Shown: positions 25,176 to 33,714, numbered from the stretch's first letter. The stretch: 64,000 nucleotides of DNA from Candidatus Bathyarchaeota archaeon (GCA_018396635.1 JAGTQE010000006.1:25596-89595); one strand, 5' to 3'. The notes: generated by a model not told the origin, from the sequence alone. A program made the numbers and translations.

Positions 25176-25928
25176 TTAATTACCGAGGGTTGGGGCATTA
25201 AAAGACCAAATCTTCCGGAGTACATGTTCAACATCCCTAGCAAAGCTTGTTTCGAGAAGTTTCTCTACACTCCCAAGCGCATCCTCTAGGCTAGTGTCGA
25301 AGCGTATGCTTCCAAGGAAGCATATGCCTAGGGCTTCAACCTCGAGTTTAATGTTCTCTGAGTTATCCATCTTCATGTTCTCTATAACGCCAACTATGGG
25401 GGCCTTAAGGCCCTTAAGCAGGCTGAGCAGTCTCCTAACAGTCTCGAAAGCCATCTTAGATGGCGTTGTAATGAGGAGGAAGTTTGCGCCCCTAACATAC
25501 TTAAGTATGTCCAGCGTTAGGTCGCTTATGCCGGGAGGCATATCGATCAGTAGAATATCTAGGCTACCCCAGCGGGTGATCGCCAGCATCTCGAGAAGGG
25601 CGTTGGATAATTCTTCTCCTCTGAGCGGTGTGGTTTCATCCCCAATATAGAAGATTAAGGACATATATTTTACGCCGTGCACTTCGGGTGGGATAATTCC
25701 CCTATCTTCAGTAGGCTTTAAGCCTATTGCGTTCAGAACAACATGCGTTGTTGGACTTGTGAAGTCTAGGTCTAGTAGACCCGTTTTAAAGCCTCTTCTT
25801 GCTAGGAGTAAGGCTAATGTTGATGCTATTACGCTCTTCCCAACACCACCCTTACCGCTTAGGACAACAATTATTCTCTTTATGCCGCTTAACCTCTCAT
25901 CTATAATGCTTCTCCTTGGATCTATCAT
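25176..25928 (-). CDS. hypB: Mrp/MinD-type HypB, putative nickel-insertion ATPase for hydrogenase maturation
   Basis: A 250-residue SIMIBI ATPase with the deviant Walker A SGKGGVGKSVIAS, switch-I-like LLDLDFTSPTTH and Walker B-like LLIDMPPGISD. In Thermococcales the HypB partner of HypA is of this Mrp/MinD class rather than the bacterial GTPase class. This gene begins one base after the hypA stop, so I assign it as hypB rather than a general Fe-S scaffold Mrp. The CXXC scaffold motif of ApbC/Mrp is not seen. The track extends 24 codons into hypA. ATG 25928 fits the spacing. Confidence 0.82.
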   Translation of the reverse strand: MIDPRRSIIDERLSGIKRIIVVLSGKGGVGKSVIASTLALLLARRGFKTGLLDLDFTSPTTHVVLNAIGLKPTEDRGIIPPEVHGVKYMSLIFYIGDETTPLRGEELSNALLEMLAITRWGSLDILLIDMPPGISDLTLDILKYVRGANFLLITTPSKMAFETVRRLLSLLKGLKAPIVGVIENMKMDNSENIKLEVEALGICFLGSIRFDTSLEDALGSVEKLLETSFARDVEHVLRKIWSFNAPTLGN

Positions 25929-25929
25929 C

Positions 25930-26328
25930 CTACTTAACACCCCTAATGCTAGATATCCAGACACCCCTCCCACCTGAGAGATCGAAGTCTGGGCTTCCAC
26001 ATTTTGGGCACCTTATGTATGCGTGGGCTACCTCCGGAATAAAATGGATAGCTTCCATAATGTCGCTTGAAGCTCTAATGTCTCTGAAAAGCCATCTATG
26101 GCCGCAAACCCTACATTTAAAGGCTGCCTTAGACACCCTTATAACAAATTTTGTATTTGCGAGCTTGCCGGATCTAAGCTCCCTGAGGGCGAAGTCTAAA
26201 ATTTCTCTGTCAACCTGCTGTAGCTCGCCGACCTTTAAGTGAACCTCGCTGACCTCCCTCAAACCCTCCCTCTCGGCAGCTTGGGAGACAGCCAATATTA
26301 TAGCCTCGGCCAGAGCCCACTCATGCAT
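25930..26328 (-). CDS. hypA: Hydrogenase nickel-incorporation protein HypA
   Basis: A 132-residue nickel metallochaperone for [NiFe] hydrogenase. It begins MHEWALAEAI, with the His2 that binds nickel, and has a zinc domain with CRVCGHRW and CPKCGSPD. A longer insert lies between the zinc cysteine pairs, as in archaeal HypA. It delivers nickel together with the ATPase encoded immediately downstream and is divergent from hypE, with a 38-base intergenic region. Confidence 0.95.
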   Translation of the reverse strand: MHEWALAEAIILAVSQAAEREGLREVSEVHLKVGELQQVDREILDFALRELRSGKLANTKFVIRVSKAAFKCRVCGHRWLFRDIRASSDIMEAIHFIPEVAHAYIRCPKCGSPDFDLSGGRGVWISSIRGVK

Positions 26329-26366
26329 AGGAAAAGTTTAGATGGCCCATGATTTAAGAATATCTA

Positions 26367-27458
26367 ATGCAGCCGGTGTTAGAGATGGATGTTGGCGGCG
26401 AATATATAACTATGCTACACGGTGCAGGCGGCTCAGTCATGCATGAGCTCGTAAGAAAATACATTCTTAAGTTTTTCGGAGACCTTGAAAGCGGCAGCCT
26501 AGAGGTTCCACTTAAAGCCCTCGATGACGCCGCAGTCATTAACGGCATAGTTTTTAAGAGCGACTCACACGCGGTTAAACCAATATTTTTCCCAGGAGGA
26601 GATATTGGTAGGCTGGCGGTTTCAGGAACCATCAATGATATTGCGGTTATGGGGGCTGAGCCAGCAGCCCTAGCATGCGGCCTCATACTTGAGGAGGGCT
26701 TGGCTTTAAGAGATTTGGAGCGCATACTGAGGAGTATGCGTGAGACCTGCATTGAGGCCGGAGTTGCCATCGTCACAGGCGATACCAAGGTTGTTGAGAA
26801 GGGTTCACTTGGCGGATGCGTAATAAACACATCCGGCATAGGGTTTGAGACCGAAGCCCTGAAAAAGAATATCAGCATCGTCAGGAGATATCGCGCCGAC
26901 TTTAGGGCTAAGTGGCTTCTCGACTCAAACCTGAGGGCTGGAGATAAAATAATAGTCTCCGGAACTATAGGCGATCATGGCATAGCAGTCCTATCAGCTC
27001 AGGAGGGCTTGAGCTTTTATGGTGAGATAAGGTCTGATGTTAGGCCGTTGAACAGAATGATCCAGCGCATGCTCGGCGAGGTTGGCGGGGTTGTCGCCAT
27101 GAAGGATCCTACGCGGGGTGGGCTTGCAGACGCTTTAAATGAGTTTAGCGAGAAATCCAATTTAGGCATACTCATATATGAGGACAGGATACCGATAAGG
27201 GGGCCTGTTAAGGCCGCCTGCGATATGCTTGGTCTGGATCCGCTTGAGATAGGTAATGAGGGTAAGGTCGTGATCGGCGTAGTTAGGGAGAAGGCTGAGG
27301 AGGTTCTAGAGTTTCTCAGGGCAACCGATGAGGGCAGGGATGCTGCAATAATAGGTGAGGTCACAGATAAGTTTAATGGGGTGGCAATGGAGACAATTAT
27401 AGGCGGAAAAAGGATTATTCCGAGACCCCTAGGAGACCCGATTCCAAGAATATGTTAG
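26367..27458 (+). CDS. hypE: Hydrogenase maturation protein HypE
   Basis: PurM-like ATP-dependent dehydratase that converts a carbamoylated C-terminal cysteine to thiocyanate, the source of the cyanide ligands of the hydrogenase iron. The 363-residue protein has LHGAGGSVMHELV near the N-terminus, DDAAVINGIVFKSDSHAV, GTINDIAVMGAEP, VTGDTKVVEKG and KDPTRGGLADALNE. It ends exactly in PRIC, the modified C-terminal cysteine motif. It is divergent from hypA/hypB, and hypD/hypC lie about 6.5 kb downstream. Confidence 0.96.
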   Translation: MQPVLEMDVGGEYITMLHGAGGSVMHELVRKYILKFFGDLESGSLEVPLKALDDAAVINGIVFKSDSHAVKPIFFPGGDIGRLAVSGTINDIAVMGAEPAALACGLILEEGLALRDLERILRSMRETCIEAGVAIVTGDTKVVEKGSLGGCVINTSGIGFETEALKKNISIVRRYRADFRAKWLLDSNLRAGDKIIVSGTIGDHGIAVLSAQEGLSFYGEIRSDVRPLNRMIQRMLGEVGGVVAMKDPTRGGLADALNEFSEKSNLGILIYEDRIPIRGPVKAACDMLGLDPLEIGNEGKVVIGVVREKAEEVLEFLRATDEGRDAAIIGEVTDKFNGVAMETIIGGKRIIPRPLGDPIPRIC

Positions 27459-27460
27459 CA

Positions 27461-28618
27461 CTATTCCTCATACCAAGCCTTCCTAATGGTTTTAGGCCTT
27501 AAAGCAGTTATGCCTTCCAGAGCCTCTAGGAGTATCCTGGTTTTCTCAAGCTTCGGCTCCGGGAGCCTGTTCCCATAATTATCGTAGCCCACGTAGACTA
27601 TCTCCGGCGAAATATTATAAATCCAATCTATGAACTCCTCATCGAAGTCTAAGATCGGCTCGATGACAACAGCCTTCCACCTCCAGTTGAGCCTAACCAT
27701 GGCTTCGTACCGCTCCCTTGGCGGCGGAGCCCTAGTAAGCTTATAGTCCCGGTTAGTCTCCAACGTTACGCCGAGCACAACATTACCGCTGAACTTGTCC
27801 TCAAACTCCAAGTACCTCTTCGGATTCTTTGTTAGGAAGAAGAATTTTGATCTGGGCTTCAACCTAACAACCCTCAGAACCTTATCAATCCATTCTACTG
27901 GAATCCAGTCGCCCCACATGTCACTCATATCGCAGTTATGAGACACAATTCCATTTGATATATAATTATGGGTTGTTGTTGTTAAATCATAGAGCACTTC
28001 TCCAGAACCCTCAACCTCGACTTCTCTAACCCTCTCCCAGCCAAGTTTAATGTCTCGGCATCTTAGGCGGCTTTCACAGTCTCCTTTATCGTTTTTCCTC
28101 TGCTTATTGAGGCGGACACAAACGCCGTCCCCCACTTTTAAGTCTTTTGCCGCCACATATCCTCTGAGCGTTAACATCCTATGTGTTGGCGAGCAGATTA
28201 TCTCTGTAGAGTCCGTAACTATCCTGTAAGCGACCTCCGTCTCAACCACTGTTTTAGCAATAACAGTGCTTGGCGTAATAAAGCCTCCATGTAATCCCAG
28301 AATTACATCGCCAACGCCAACATCTTTAACTTCAGAAGGACCGTTAATAGTATCAATTAGCGTTTCTCCTGCTACACACACAAAGATAAATCTGCCGTTT
28401 GGAATCCTCTGCCTAAGCCTCCACTCAGCGAGAGCAGGGCTGAAGCCGTGTGTTTTATAGGGTTCAACACCCATGGAAGCAAGCCTCTTAGCGAACTTCC
28501 TAGCCCAACAGTAGGAGCACATGTGTAGACAGCCCGTGATAGGGTTCCACGAATAATTTATCTCCTCAAACTTCACGTTAACTTCCCGCATCCGATCACA
28601 TCTATAAAGTAATCTCAC
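27461..28618 (-). CDS. DUF5131 (phage Gp37/Gp68-like) protein interrupted by a mini-intein
   Basis: A 385-residue reading frame. Extein part 1 (residues 1-80) has WNPITGCLHMCSYCWARKFA, giving a C-x3-C-x2-C cluster like the radical-SAM-type motif of this family. Extein part 2 (from residue 229) continues with CDMSDMWGDWIPVEWI, FFFLTKNPKRYLEF and VVIEPILDF. Residues 81-228 are an intein (separate entry). Without it the host is about 237 residues, normal for the family. In homologues the segments around IFV and MSDMWG are contiguous, which fixes the junction. The start may be 28618 or the ATG at 28591. The biochemical function of the family is unestablished. It converges on hypE and is divergent from the AEP gene. 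Confidence 0.85.
   Translation of the reverse strand: MRLLYRCDRMREVNVKFEEINYSWNPITGCLHMCSYCWARKFAKRLASMGVEPYKTHGFSPALAEWRLRQRIPNGRFIFVCVAGETLIDTINGPSEVKDVGVGDVILGLHGGFITPSTVIAKTVVETEVAYRIVTDSTEIICSPTHRMLTLRGYVAAKDLKVGDGVCVRLNKQRKNDKGDCESRLRCRDIKLGWERVREVEVEGSGEVLYDLTTTTHNYISNGIVSHNCDMSDMWGDWIPVEWIDKVLRVVRLKPRSKFFFLTKNPKRYLEFEDKFSGNVVLGVTLETNRDYKLTRAPPPRERYEAMVRLNWRWKAVVIEPILDFDEEFIDWIYNISPEIVYVGYDNYGNRLPEPKLEKTRILLEALEGITALRPKTIRKAWYEE
27935..28378 (-). mobile_element. Mini-intein (148 aa, no homing endonuclease) in the DUF5131 gene
   Basis: Intein blocks are visible in order. Block A starts at Cys81 (CVAGETLIDT), block B carries the TxxH-type histidine (IICSPTHRML), block F reads EVLYDLTTTTHNYISNG, and block G ends IVSHN followed by Cys as the +1 residue. 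Cys1, the penultimate His, the terminal Asn and Cys+1 are all intact, so protein splicing should be possible. At 148 residues there is no space for a LAGLIDADG endonuclease. About 25 charged residues (NKQRKNDKGDCESR) mark where one may have been lost. Splicing would join IFV to CDMSD in the most conserved part of the host. Confidence 0.92.
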
Positions 28619-28799
28619 TAACCCGCATATATTTATGAGCCAATAGTCTTAATCCTCAAAAAATAAGCCTGGAAAATTACCATTAGTAAACTTCTTTAGG
28701 ATATGCACCTGCTCTTATCCTGAAATATTCATGTATATTTTTCTGATGGTGACATTTTTATTGGCTGAACGCAATTTACTTTTTGGGCGTAGGGTTATT

Positions 28800-30200
28800 A
28801 TGGGGGATCCATTAGCTAAGAAGCACTATTCAAGTGAGGTTGTTAGGCGTGAGATAGCGGATTATTGCAGGGGTAGGTGGGTTGCCCTTGAAGGCGGCGC
28901 CTTGAGCAGCAGGGTTTTCCTCAGATATTGGAGGGATGGCAGACCCTTAACGGTTAACGATGCCAACGATGTCAAGATTTTGCTAGAGCAGTTTGGAGGC
29001 TTGAACCCGAGAACAATATATGGCTCAGTCAACATTTACAGGAGCATCTCGGCGAAAGAGAGTTTAGAGGACCCTAGAAACATAGCTTACGCCTCCCCAA
29101 TATGGGATATTGACGGCGAGCTTAGTGAATGGAGGGGTGTGATCGAGGCCGCCAGAATAATAGTTGACGATCTTGAGAAGCTTGGCATCTCAGAGTCCGT
29201 CTTCATCAAGTGGAGTGGCGAGGGAGCACATGTCCACGTCCATGAGCGCTGCTTCTCAAACGACGTTCTCTCAAAACATAATCCCCTAGACATAGCCTAC
29301 TCGCTTGTGGGCTTCGTCCTTGAGAGATGTAGGGAGAAGATAATGGATGTTGTAGCGAGGTATAACAGCGTTAAAGTTGAGAATGAAATAGACATGAAAA
29401 GGGTCTTCACAGCACCATTATCACTACATAGGAGGCGCCCCCTCTGCTGCATATGCATTAAGCCAGGTGAAATAGACAGGTTCGAGGTGGAATGGGCTAA
29501 CCCCGAAAGCTTTAGGCATAATGTTGAGTGGAGGCGATATAGTGAAGGCGAGGGCGATGAGGCGGCATTTAAGGCGATTGAGAGTATTGGCGGTTATGGG
29601 GGCTGGCTCAACGCCGCAAACACAGCAATTAGAGCAGTGATATCAGCTGAAGGATTTGCGGAGGCCAAACAAAAACATGAAGTTAAGGGCGGCGGCAGGT
29701 TAGGACGCTTCCAAGTTATGGGGCTGCTCCAGGCGGCCAGATTTTACCTGCTGACCGGTGATCTGGAGAGGGCTAAATCCTTCGGGTTAAATAGGGCTAT
29801 ATTCTATGCGTGGGCGAAGAGGTATAAAGGTGAGGTCTCTTCAAGGAGGATGATGGGCGCTAGGGGTGGGCCCTCTAAGATATTATATGGGGAGAGGGCT
29901 TTTCAGCTCGGGGATGAGGTGGCTTTCACCTCTGATAATGGTTGGTTCATGATAGGCGGTCAGGTACAGAGGCCTGAAGACTACGATAACCAGATAGCTA
30001 GGAGGATAGATAGCGTGGTCAGCTATGAGAGGGCGTGGCAGTCTGCAATAGAATATCTGCAGAAGTTTAGTAGAGACGTACTCCTCAACCAGCAGAAATT
30101 CTTTAAGCAGGTTTACGAGCCAGTTAGGGATAAGTTTCTTGAAATTGTTCTGGCTAGGGGTGAGCGGGATGAACGCAGAGATTTGGCCAGATGGCTCTAA
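28800..30200 (+). CDS. Stand-alone archaeo-eukaryotic primase (AEP) superfamily protein
   Basis: A 466-residue protein with the three AEP signatures. Motif I is PIWDIDGELSEW (catalytic Asp pair near residue 105), motif II is KWSGEGAHVHVHE (the sGxGxH signature), and motif III is in ENEIDMKRVFTAPLSLHRR, matching the primase pattern before SLH. C-terminal to this lie Cys-containing PLCCICIKPG and a helical region (residues 260-466) without a recognised domain. It is not the canonical PriS, since its N-terminus and length differ. Primase, gap-filling polymerase or repair roles are possible. ATG 28800 is used, and the 23 track codons before it look non-coding. Confidence 0.75.
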   Translation: MGDPLAKKHYSSEVVRREIADYCRGRWVALEGGALSSRVFLRYWRDGRPLTVNDANDVKILLEQFGGLNPRTIYGSVNIYRSISAKESLEDPRNIAYASPIWDIDGELSEWRGVIEAARIIVDDLEKLGISESVFIKWSGEGAHVHVHERCFSNDVLSKHNPLDIAYSLVGFVLERCREKIMDVVARYNSVKVENEIDMKRVFTAPLSLHRRRPLCCICIKPGEIDRFEVEWANPESFRHNVEWRRYSEGEGDEAAFKAIESIGGYGGWLNAANTAIRAVISAEGFAEAKQKHEVKGGGRLGRFQVMGLLQAARFYLLTGDLERAKSFGLNRAIFYAWAKRYKGEVSSRRMMGARGGPSKILYGERAFQLGDEVAFTSDNGWFMIGGQVQRPEDYDNQIARRIDSVVSYERAWQSAIEYLQKFSRDVLLNQQKFFKQVYEPVRDKFLEIVLARGERDERRDLARWL

Positions 30201-30403
30201 GAATGTGGGCCGCCGTGGTTAAGATAACCCCTGTCATATTGAATTAGGATAAGCGCCAGAGCCTAGCTTTCGATTTAGACTAGGTATGATTTTATCGCTA
30301 AAAGATGCGAGAATGAAAAGGGTTTAAACATTGTGTCAGGTAACCCTTAAATTCTCAACAGCTATTCTTATTCACTTTAGTTTGAAGGGAAGGGGTTGTA
30401 AAT
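30201..30403. other. Intergenic region, nothing identified
   Basis: About 200 bases between the AEP gene and the FAH-family gene. It is moderately AT-rich, and GGGAAGGGG before the TTG start at 30404 is the only clear signal. No open frame, tRNA or strong repeat was seen. Confidence 0.6.
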
Positions 30404-31318
30404 TTGAGAATAATTCGCTTTTCATCCCCCTCTGGAGAACGCATCGGCGTTTGGATGAATGAGAAGGTAATTGATATAACTGAAGCATTCGAAAGCCCCC
30501 TCCGCTCCATATTAGATTTAGCGTCTAAAGCAAACGAGGCCGGCAAATCTATTGACGATCTTCTCACAGATATTCTCGAACAAAAATCTGGGCATCTTCC
30601 AGTATACTTGTACAAGAAGATTGAGAGGGGTGAAGATAATCTTCGGCTTCTAATACCCATTGTTCCACCAGAGGTTTGGGGTTGCGGTGTAACATATAGG
30701 CGGAGTAGGGAGGCAAGAGAACGGGAAACTAACGTGAAGAGCGTTTATGACTTAGTTTATAATGCCGCAAGACCGGAAATCTTCTTTAAGGCTACGGCTC
30801 ATCGTTGCGTAGGGCCTGGAGAGGAAATATATTTAAGAGGAGATTCAAAACGAAATATTCCAGAAGCGGAGCTCGCATTTATCTTAGGATTTAACCAAGA
30901 GATCCTCGGCTTCACAGCTGGCAACGACGTCTCTTCAAGGGATATAGAGAGCGAGAACCCGCTTTATCTCCCCCAGGCAAAAATATTTGATAGATGTTGC
31001 GCTCTAGGCCCATCGATTCTAACGATTAATGAAGCTGGAAAGGAGCCTAAGCTGCGGGTGGAATGTAGGGTTTTCAGGTCTGGAAAAATAGTTTTTGAGG
31101 GTACGACAAGTACGGCGGAAATGAAGCGGAGCATAGAAGAGCTTAAATCATATCTCTGCAGATATAACACTATCCCACCGGGTTCCGTATGCTTAACTGG
31201 AACTGGAATAATTCCTCCAGATGAATTCTCTTTAATTGATGGAGACATCGTTGAAATCACTATTGAAAAAATTGGGTCTTTAAGAAACCCGGTTAAACAG
31301 CTCAAACCCATAATATAA
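30404..31318 (+). CDS. Fumarylacetoacetate hydrolase-family protein, 2-keto-3-deoxy-arabinonate dehydratase-like
   Basis: A 304-residue FAH-fold enzyme. The N-terminal domain is followed by EVWGCGVTYRRSREARE, which resembles the archaeal 2-keto-3-deoxy-D-arabinonate/xylonate dehydratases. The metal site Glu pair lies in NIPEAELAFILG and the Asp region in TAGNDVSSRDIES. The C-terminus has PGSVCLTGTGIIPPDEFSLIDGDIVEI. Such enzymes yield 2-oxoglutarate semialdehyde from pentonate intermediates. The start is TTG 30404 with GGGAAGGGG upstream. Neighbouring sugar-acid genes (DapA-type aldolase) fit, but other 2-keto-acid hydrolase substrates are possible. Confidence 0.75.
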   Translation: MRIIRFSSPSGERIGVWMNEKVIDITEAFESPLRSILDLASKANEAGKSIDDLLTDILEQKSGHLPVYLYKKIERGEDNLRLLIPIVPPEVWGCGVTYRRSREARERETNVKSVYDLVYNAARPEIFFKATAHRCVGPGEEIYLRGDSKRNIPEAELAFILGFNQEILGFTAGNDVSSRDIESENPLYLPQAKIFDRCCALGPSILTINEAGKEPKLRVECRVFRSGKIVFEGTTSTAEMKRSIEELKSYLCRYNTIPPGSVCLTGTGIIPPDEFSLIDGDIVEITIEKIGSLRNPVKQLKPII

Positions 31319-31399
31319 TCCTGGGCTGAAGAGTGTGGAAAATTGAAAAATTTGGGCTCTTGCCAACACATATGAAGACATAATTAAGGTGTAGATGAT

Positions 31400-31560
31400 G
31401 TTTATGTGAAAGAATAGGCATAGATTACGTGGGTCCATTTAAGATTCCATTGAAAGTTCTCTATTGCGATATATTCGCCAGAGATATCTAAGATTTCAGC
31501 ATGCCTGTGAGGGAAAGAATTAGGCATATATATTAGGAGCTTTAAGAAGTTGCAGGCGAG
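31400..31560 (+). pseudogene. Possible decayed coding remnant
   Basis: One plus-strand frame reads like protein (RIGIDYVGPFKIPLKVLYCDIF and then MPVRERIRHIY) but is broken by three stop codons in 140 bases. There is no start and the family is not recognised. It lies between the FAH-family gene and the 3' end of the PreA-like gene. It may be chance. Confidence 0.25.
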
Positions 31561-32778
31561 CTAGGGTGATGCCTGCTTCGCTTTAGTCTCCCGCAGAGCA
31601 TAGGTTATGGCTTCGGATGGGCATAGCGAGGAGCATAGGCCACAATTGTCGCATCTCCTCATATTAATCTCAGCTTTTCCGAGGGGGCTCAAATCTATTG
31701 CGTGGTAAGGGCAGACTTTTACGCATATTCCGCACCCGGTACATTTATCGGTCACTAAAAACCTGTAAATCCTTCTTCTGTTTAGATCTTCGAGCTTAAT
31801 GATCTTGCTGAGGATCATCCCCCTAAAGTCGCTTATCTTTGAGAAGCCATGCTTATTCATCCAATCCTTAAGTTCAGAGATCATCTTTGAAATGGCCTCG
31901 TGCCCCCTAAGCATTATTGCTGTACAGCATTGCGTCGCATCGGCCCCAACAAGTATAAATCTCGCTATGTCCTCGCCTGACGATATGCCGCCTGAACCTA
32001 TCACTGGAACCCCGAGGTTCTCACTAACTATTTTAGCGGTCCATGAGAGGCTTATGGGTAGCTGCCATGGGCCGCCGTACCCCCCATACCCACCCCAGGA
32101 GACTACGCAGAGTTTTTCAGCATCTATCACCAGCCCCTGAAATCTTGCCGTCGAGACTAAAGAGTCTACGCCAGCGGAAACCATGATTTTAGCAAGCTCG
32201 AGTGGATTTGCGCCGTGAGGCGTTAGTTTTCCAATAACTGGGAGGCTTGAATTCTCCTTCACGGCTTTTATTACGTTTCTTATAGCCTCCGGTCTGCTTG
32301 CCACGGCCCTTCCCATAAGCTCCTCGCCCTCTATGTGGGGGCACGAGAGGTTTATTTCTATTGCGTCTGCGCCAGCATCCTCCATCATGCCGGCGAGTTT
32401 CCCCCACTCCTCATAGCTTCTCCCAGCTATGCTTGCAATCAATCCTCCTCTAATCCCACGCCTACTCATCTCCCTCTTCACATCCCTTATAAACTTCACC
32501 CACCTCTCGGGCTCATACTCCGACATCAGATCCACGGAGTAAAAAGAGTATAGCTTGCCAGCGAAGAGTTCCCTCTTCCCAATAAGGTACATGCGGGGCT
32601 TGGGTTGGAGCTGCTGCATGGGATCGTACGTTATCGTCTTTGTTACAACCCCCCCAGCATTATTCTCAAAACACTTCATTATTGCTTTAGGGTTTAGTGT
32701 TGATGGGCCTGATGCGACTATCAGGGGATTTGGGTATGAAATGCCGTTTATTGTTACAGTTAAATCAACATCCACCAT
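31561..32778 (-). CDS. Dihydroorotate/dihydropyrimidine dehydrogenase-like flavoprotein with C-terminal ferredoxin domain (PreA-like)
   Basis: A 405-residue protein. Residues 1-300 are the FMN TIM barrel of the class 1 DHOD/PreA group (NPLIVASGPSTLN, GGVVTKTI, INLSCPH, VIGKLTP, VIGSGGISSGEDIARFILVGA). Residues 340-395 are a two-cluster ferredoxin with CTGCGICVKVCPYHAI and CDNCGLCSSLCPSEAI, both motifs complete. The layout fits dihydropyrimidine dehydrogenase PreA or related archaeal oxidoreductases more than biosynthetic PyrD, which lacks the ferredoxin. It is followed, with a 12-base gap, by the DapA-family gene upstream on the same strand, so an operon is likely. Substrate unknown. Confidence 0.82.
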   Translation of the reverse strand: MVDVDLTVTINGISYPNPLIVASGPSTLNPKAIMKCFENNAGGVVTKTITYDPMQQLQPKPRMYLIGKRELFAGKLYSFYSVDLMSEYEPERWVKFIRDVKREMSRRGIRGGLIASIAGRSYEEWGKLAGMMEDAGADAIEINLSCPHIEGEELMGRAVASRPEAIRNVIKAVKENSSLPVIGKLTPHGANPLELAKIMVSAGVDSLVSTARFQGLVIDAEKLCVVSWGGYGGYGGPWQLPISLSWTAKIVSENLGVPVIGSGGISSGEDIARFILVGADATQCCTAIMLRGHEAISKMISELKDWMNKHGFSKISDFRGMILSKIIKLEDLNRRRIYRFLVTDKCTGCGICVKVCPYHAIDLSPLGKAEINMRRCDNCGLCSSLCPSEAITYALRETKAKQASP

Positions 32779-32790
32779 TTTAATAGTCCC

Positions 32791-33714
32791 TCAAATCATC
32801 TTAAGGTTTTTTAGTATTCTACGGATCCTTTCACGCTCCTCCTCGGATATAGGCATCAGCGGAGGCCTAACATATGCTGTCTTGAGTACGCCCATCATGA
32901 CTAAAGCCTCCTTTAAACGCGCCCTATAATTCCTGACTGGAGGGGCGAATATGGCTTCCTCCAGAGGTAAAATTCTATCCCATATTTGGCGGGCTTCCTC
33001 ATACCTCCCCCTACCTACTAGATCAAACATCTCCACCTGCTCCTTAACGGCTATAGTGCCGAAGCCTAGCAGACCGCCTTCAGCCCCAAGTATCAGCGAC
33101 TCATATATGAAGTTATCATTTCCAGTCAGCAGAGTTATCTTTCTAGGGAGAACCCTCAGCGTCCTAACAATCTCAACAAACTTTCTTGCATCAAACGACG
33201 CCTCCTTTATGGCAACAACCTTCCCTATTTCGGATAGCCTTCGCAGAGCCTCCTTCGTATATTCGACGCCGCCCAAGGCTGGCTGCAGATTAAAAAGTAT
33301 CAATTGAATGTCTACATTTACTGCTATCGCATTATGATACTCATATATGACGTCTTCTGAGGGGTACCCTATGAAGGCTGGGTGCGGAAAGACCAGTAGG
33401 CCGTTGGCTCCAGCCTCTTTATATCTTCCCGCTGAATCTATCGCCTCCCTAGTATTTCTGGAGTGTAGGCCGGCGACTATCGGAACCCTGCCCTTAACAA
33501 TCTCAGAAACAAGCCTTATTACTTTAACCTTCTCATCCTCATAGAGCTGTGGGCCTTCGCCTGTATCAACGTTCACCGCCAAGCCGCCTATATCGAACGA
33601 GAGAAGCCACCTGATATAATCCTCAAGCTGCTCATAGTCAACGTTGAAGTTCTTATCCATGGGTGTTAAAGTTGCTGGAATTAGGCCGAAAGGGCGGCAA
33701 GGTATCATGGCCAA
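32791..33714 (-). CDS. DapA/NanA-family aldolase-dehydratase
   Basis: A 307-residue class I TIM-barrel enzyme of the dihydrodipicolinate synthase/N-acetylneuraminate lyase family. The Schiff-base lysine is in VVAIKEAS (near residue 170). The usual catalytic tyrosine motif (YNxPxxTG) is replaced by LFNLQPALG, with Phe in place of Tyr, and the GTTGE-type loop reads NVDTGEGP. These changes argue against true DapA and suggest a specialised 2-keto-acid aldolase or dehydratase. It is the first gene of a minus-strand pair with the PreA-like flavoprotein. The gap to hypD is 211 bases. Confidence 0.8.
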   Translation of the reverse strand: MAMIPCRPFGLIPATLTPMDKNFNVDYEQLEDYIRWLLSFDIGGLAVNVDTGEGPQLYEDEKVKVIRLVSEIVKGRVPIVAGLHSRNTREAIDSAGRYKEAGANGLLVFPHPAFIGYPSEDVIYEYHNAIAVNVDIQLILFNLQPALGGVEYTKEALRRLSEIGKVVAIKEASFDARKFVEIVRTLRVLPRKITLLTGNDNFIYESLILGAEGGLLGFGTIAVKEQVEMFDLVGRGRYEEARQIWDRILPLEEAIFAPPVRNYRARLKEALVMMGVLKTAYVRPPLMPISEEERERIRRILKNLKMI

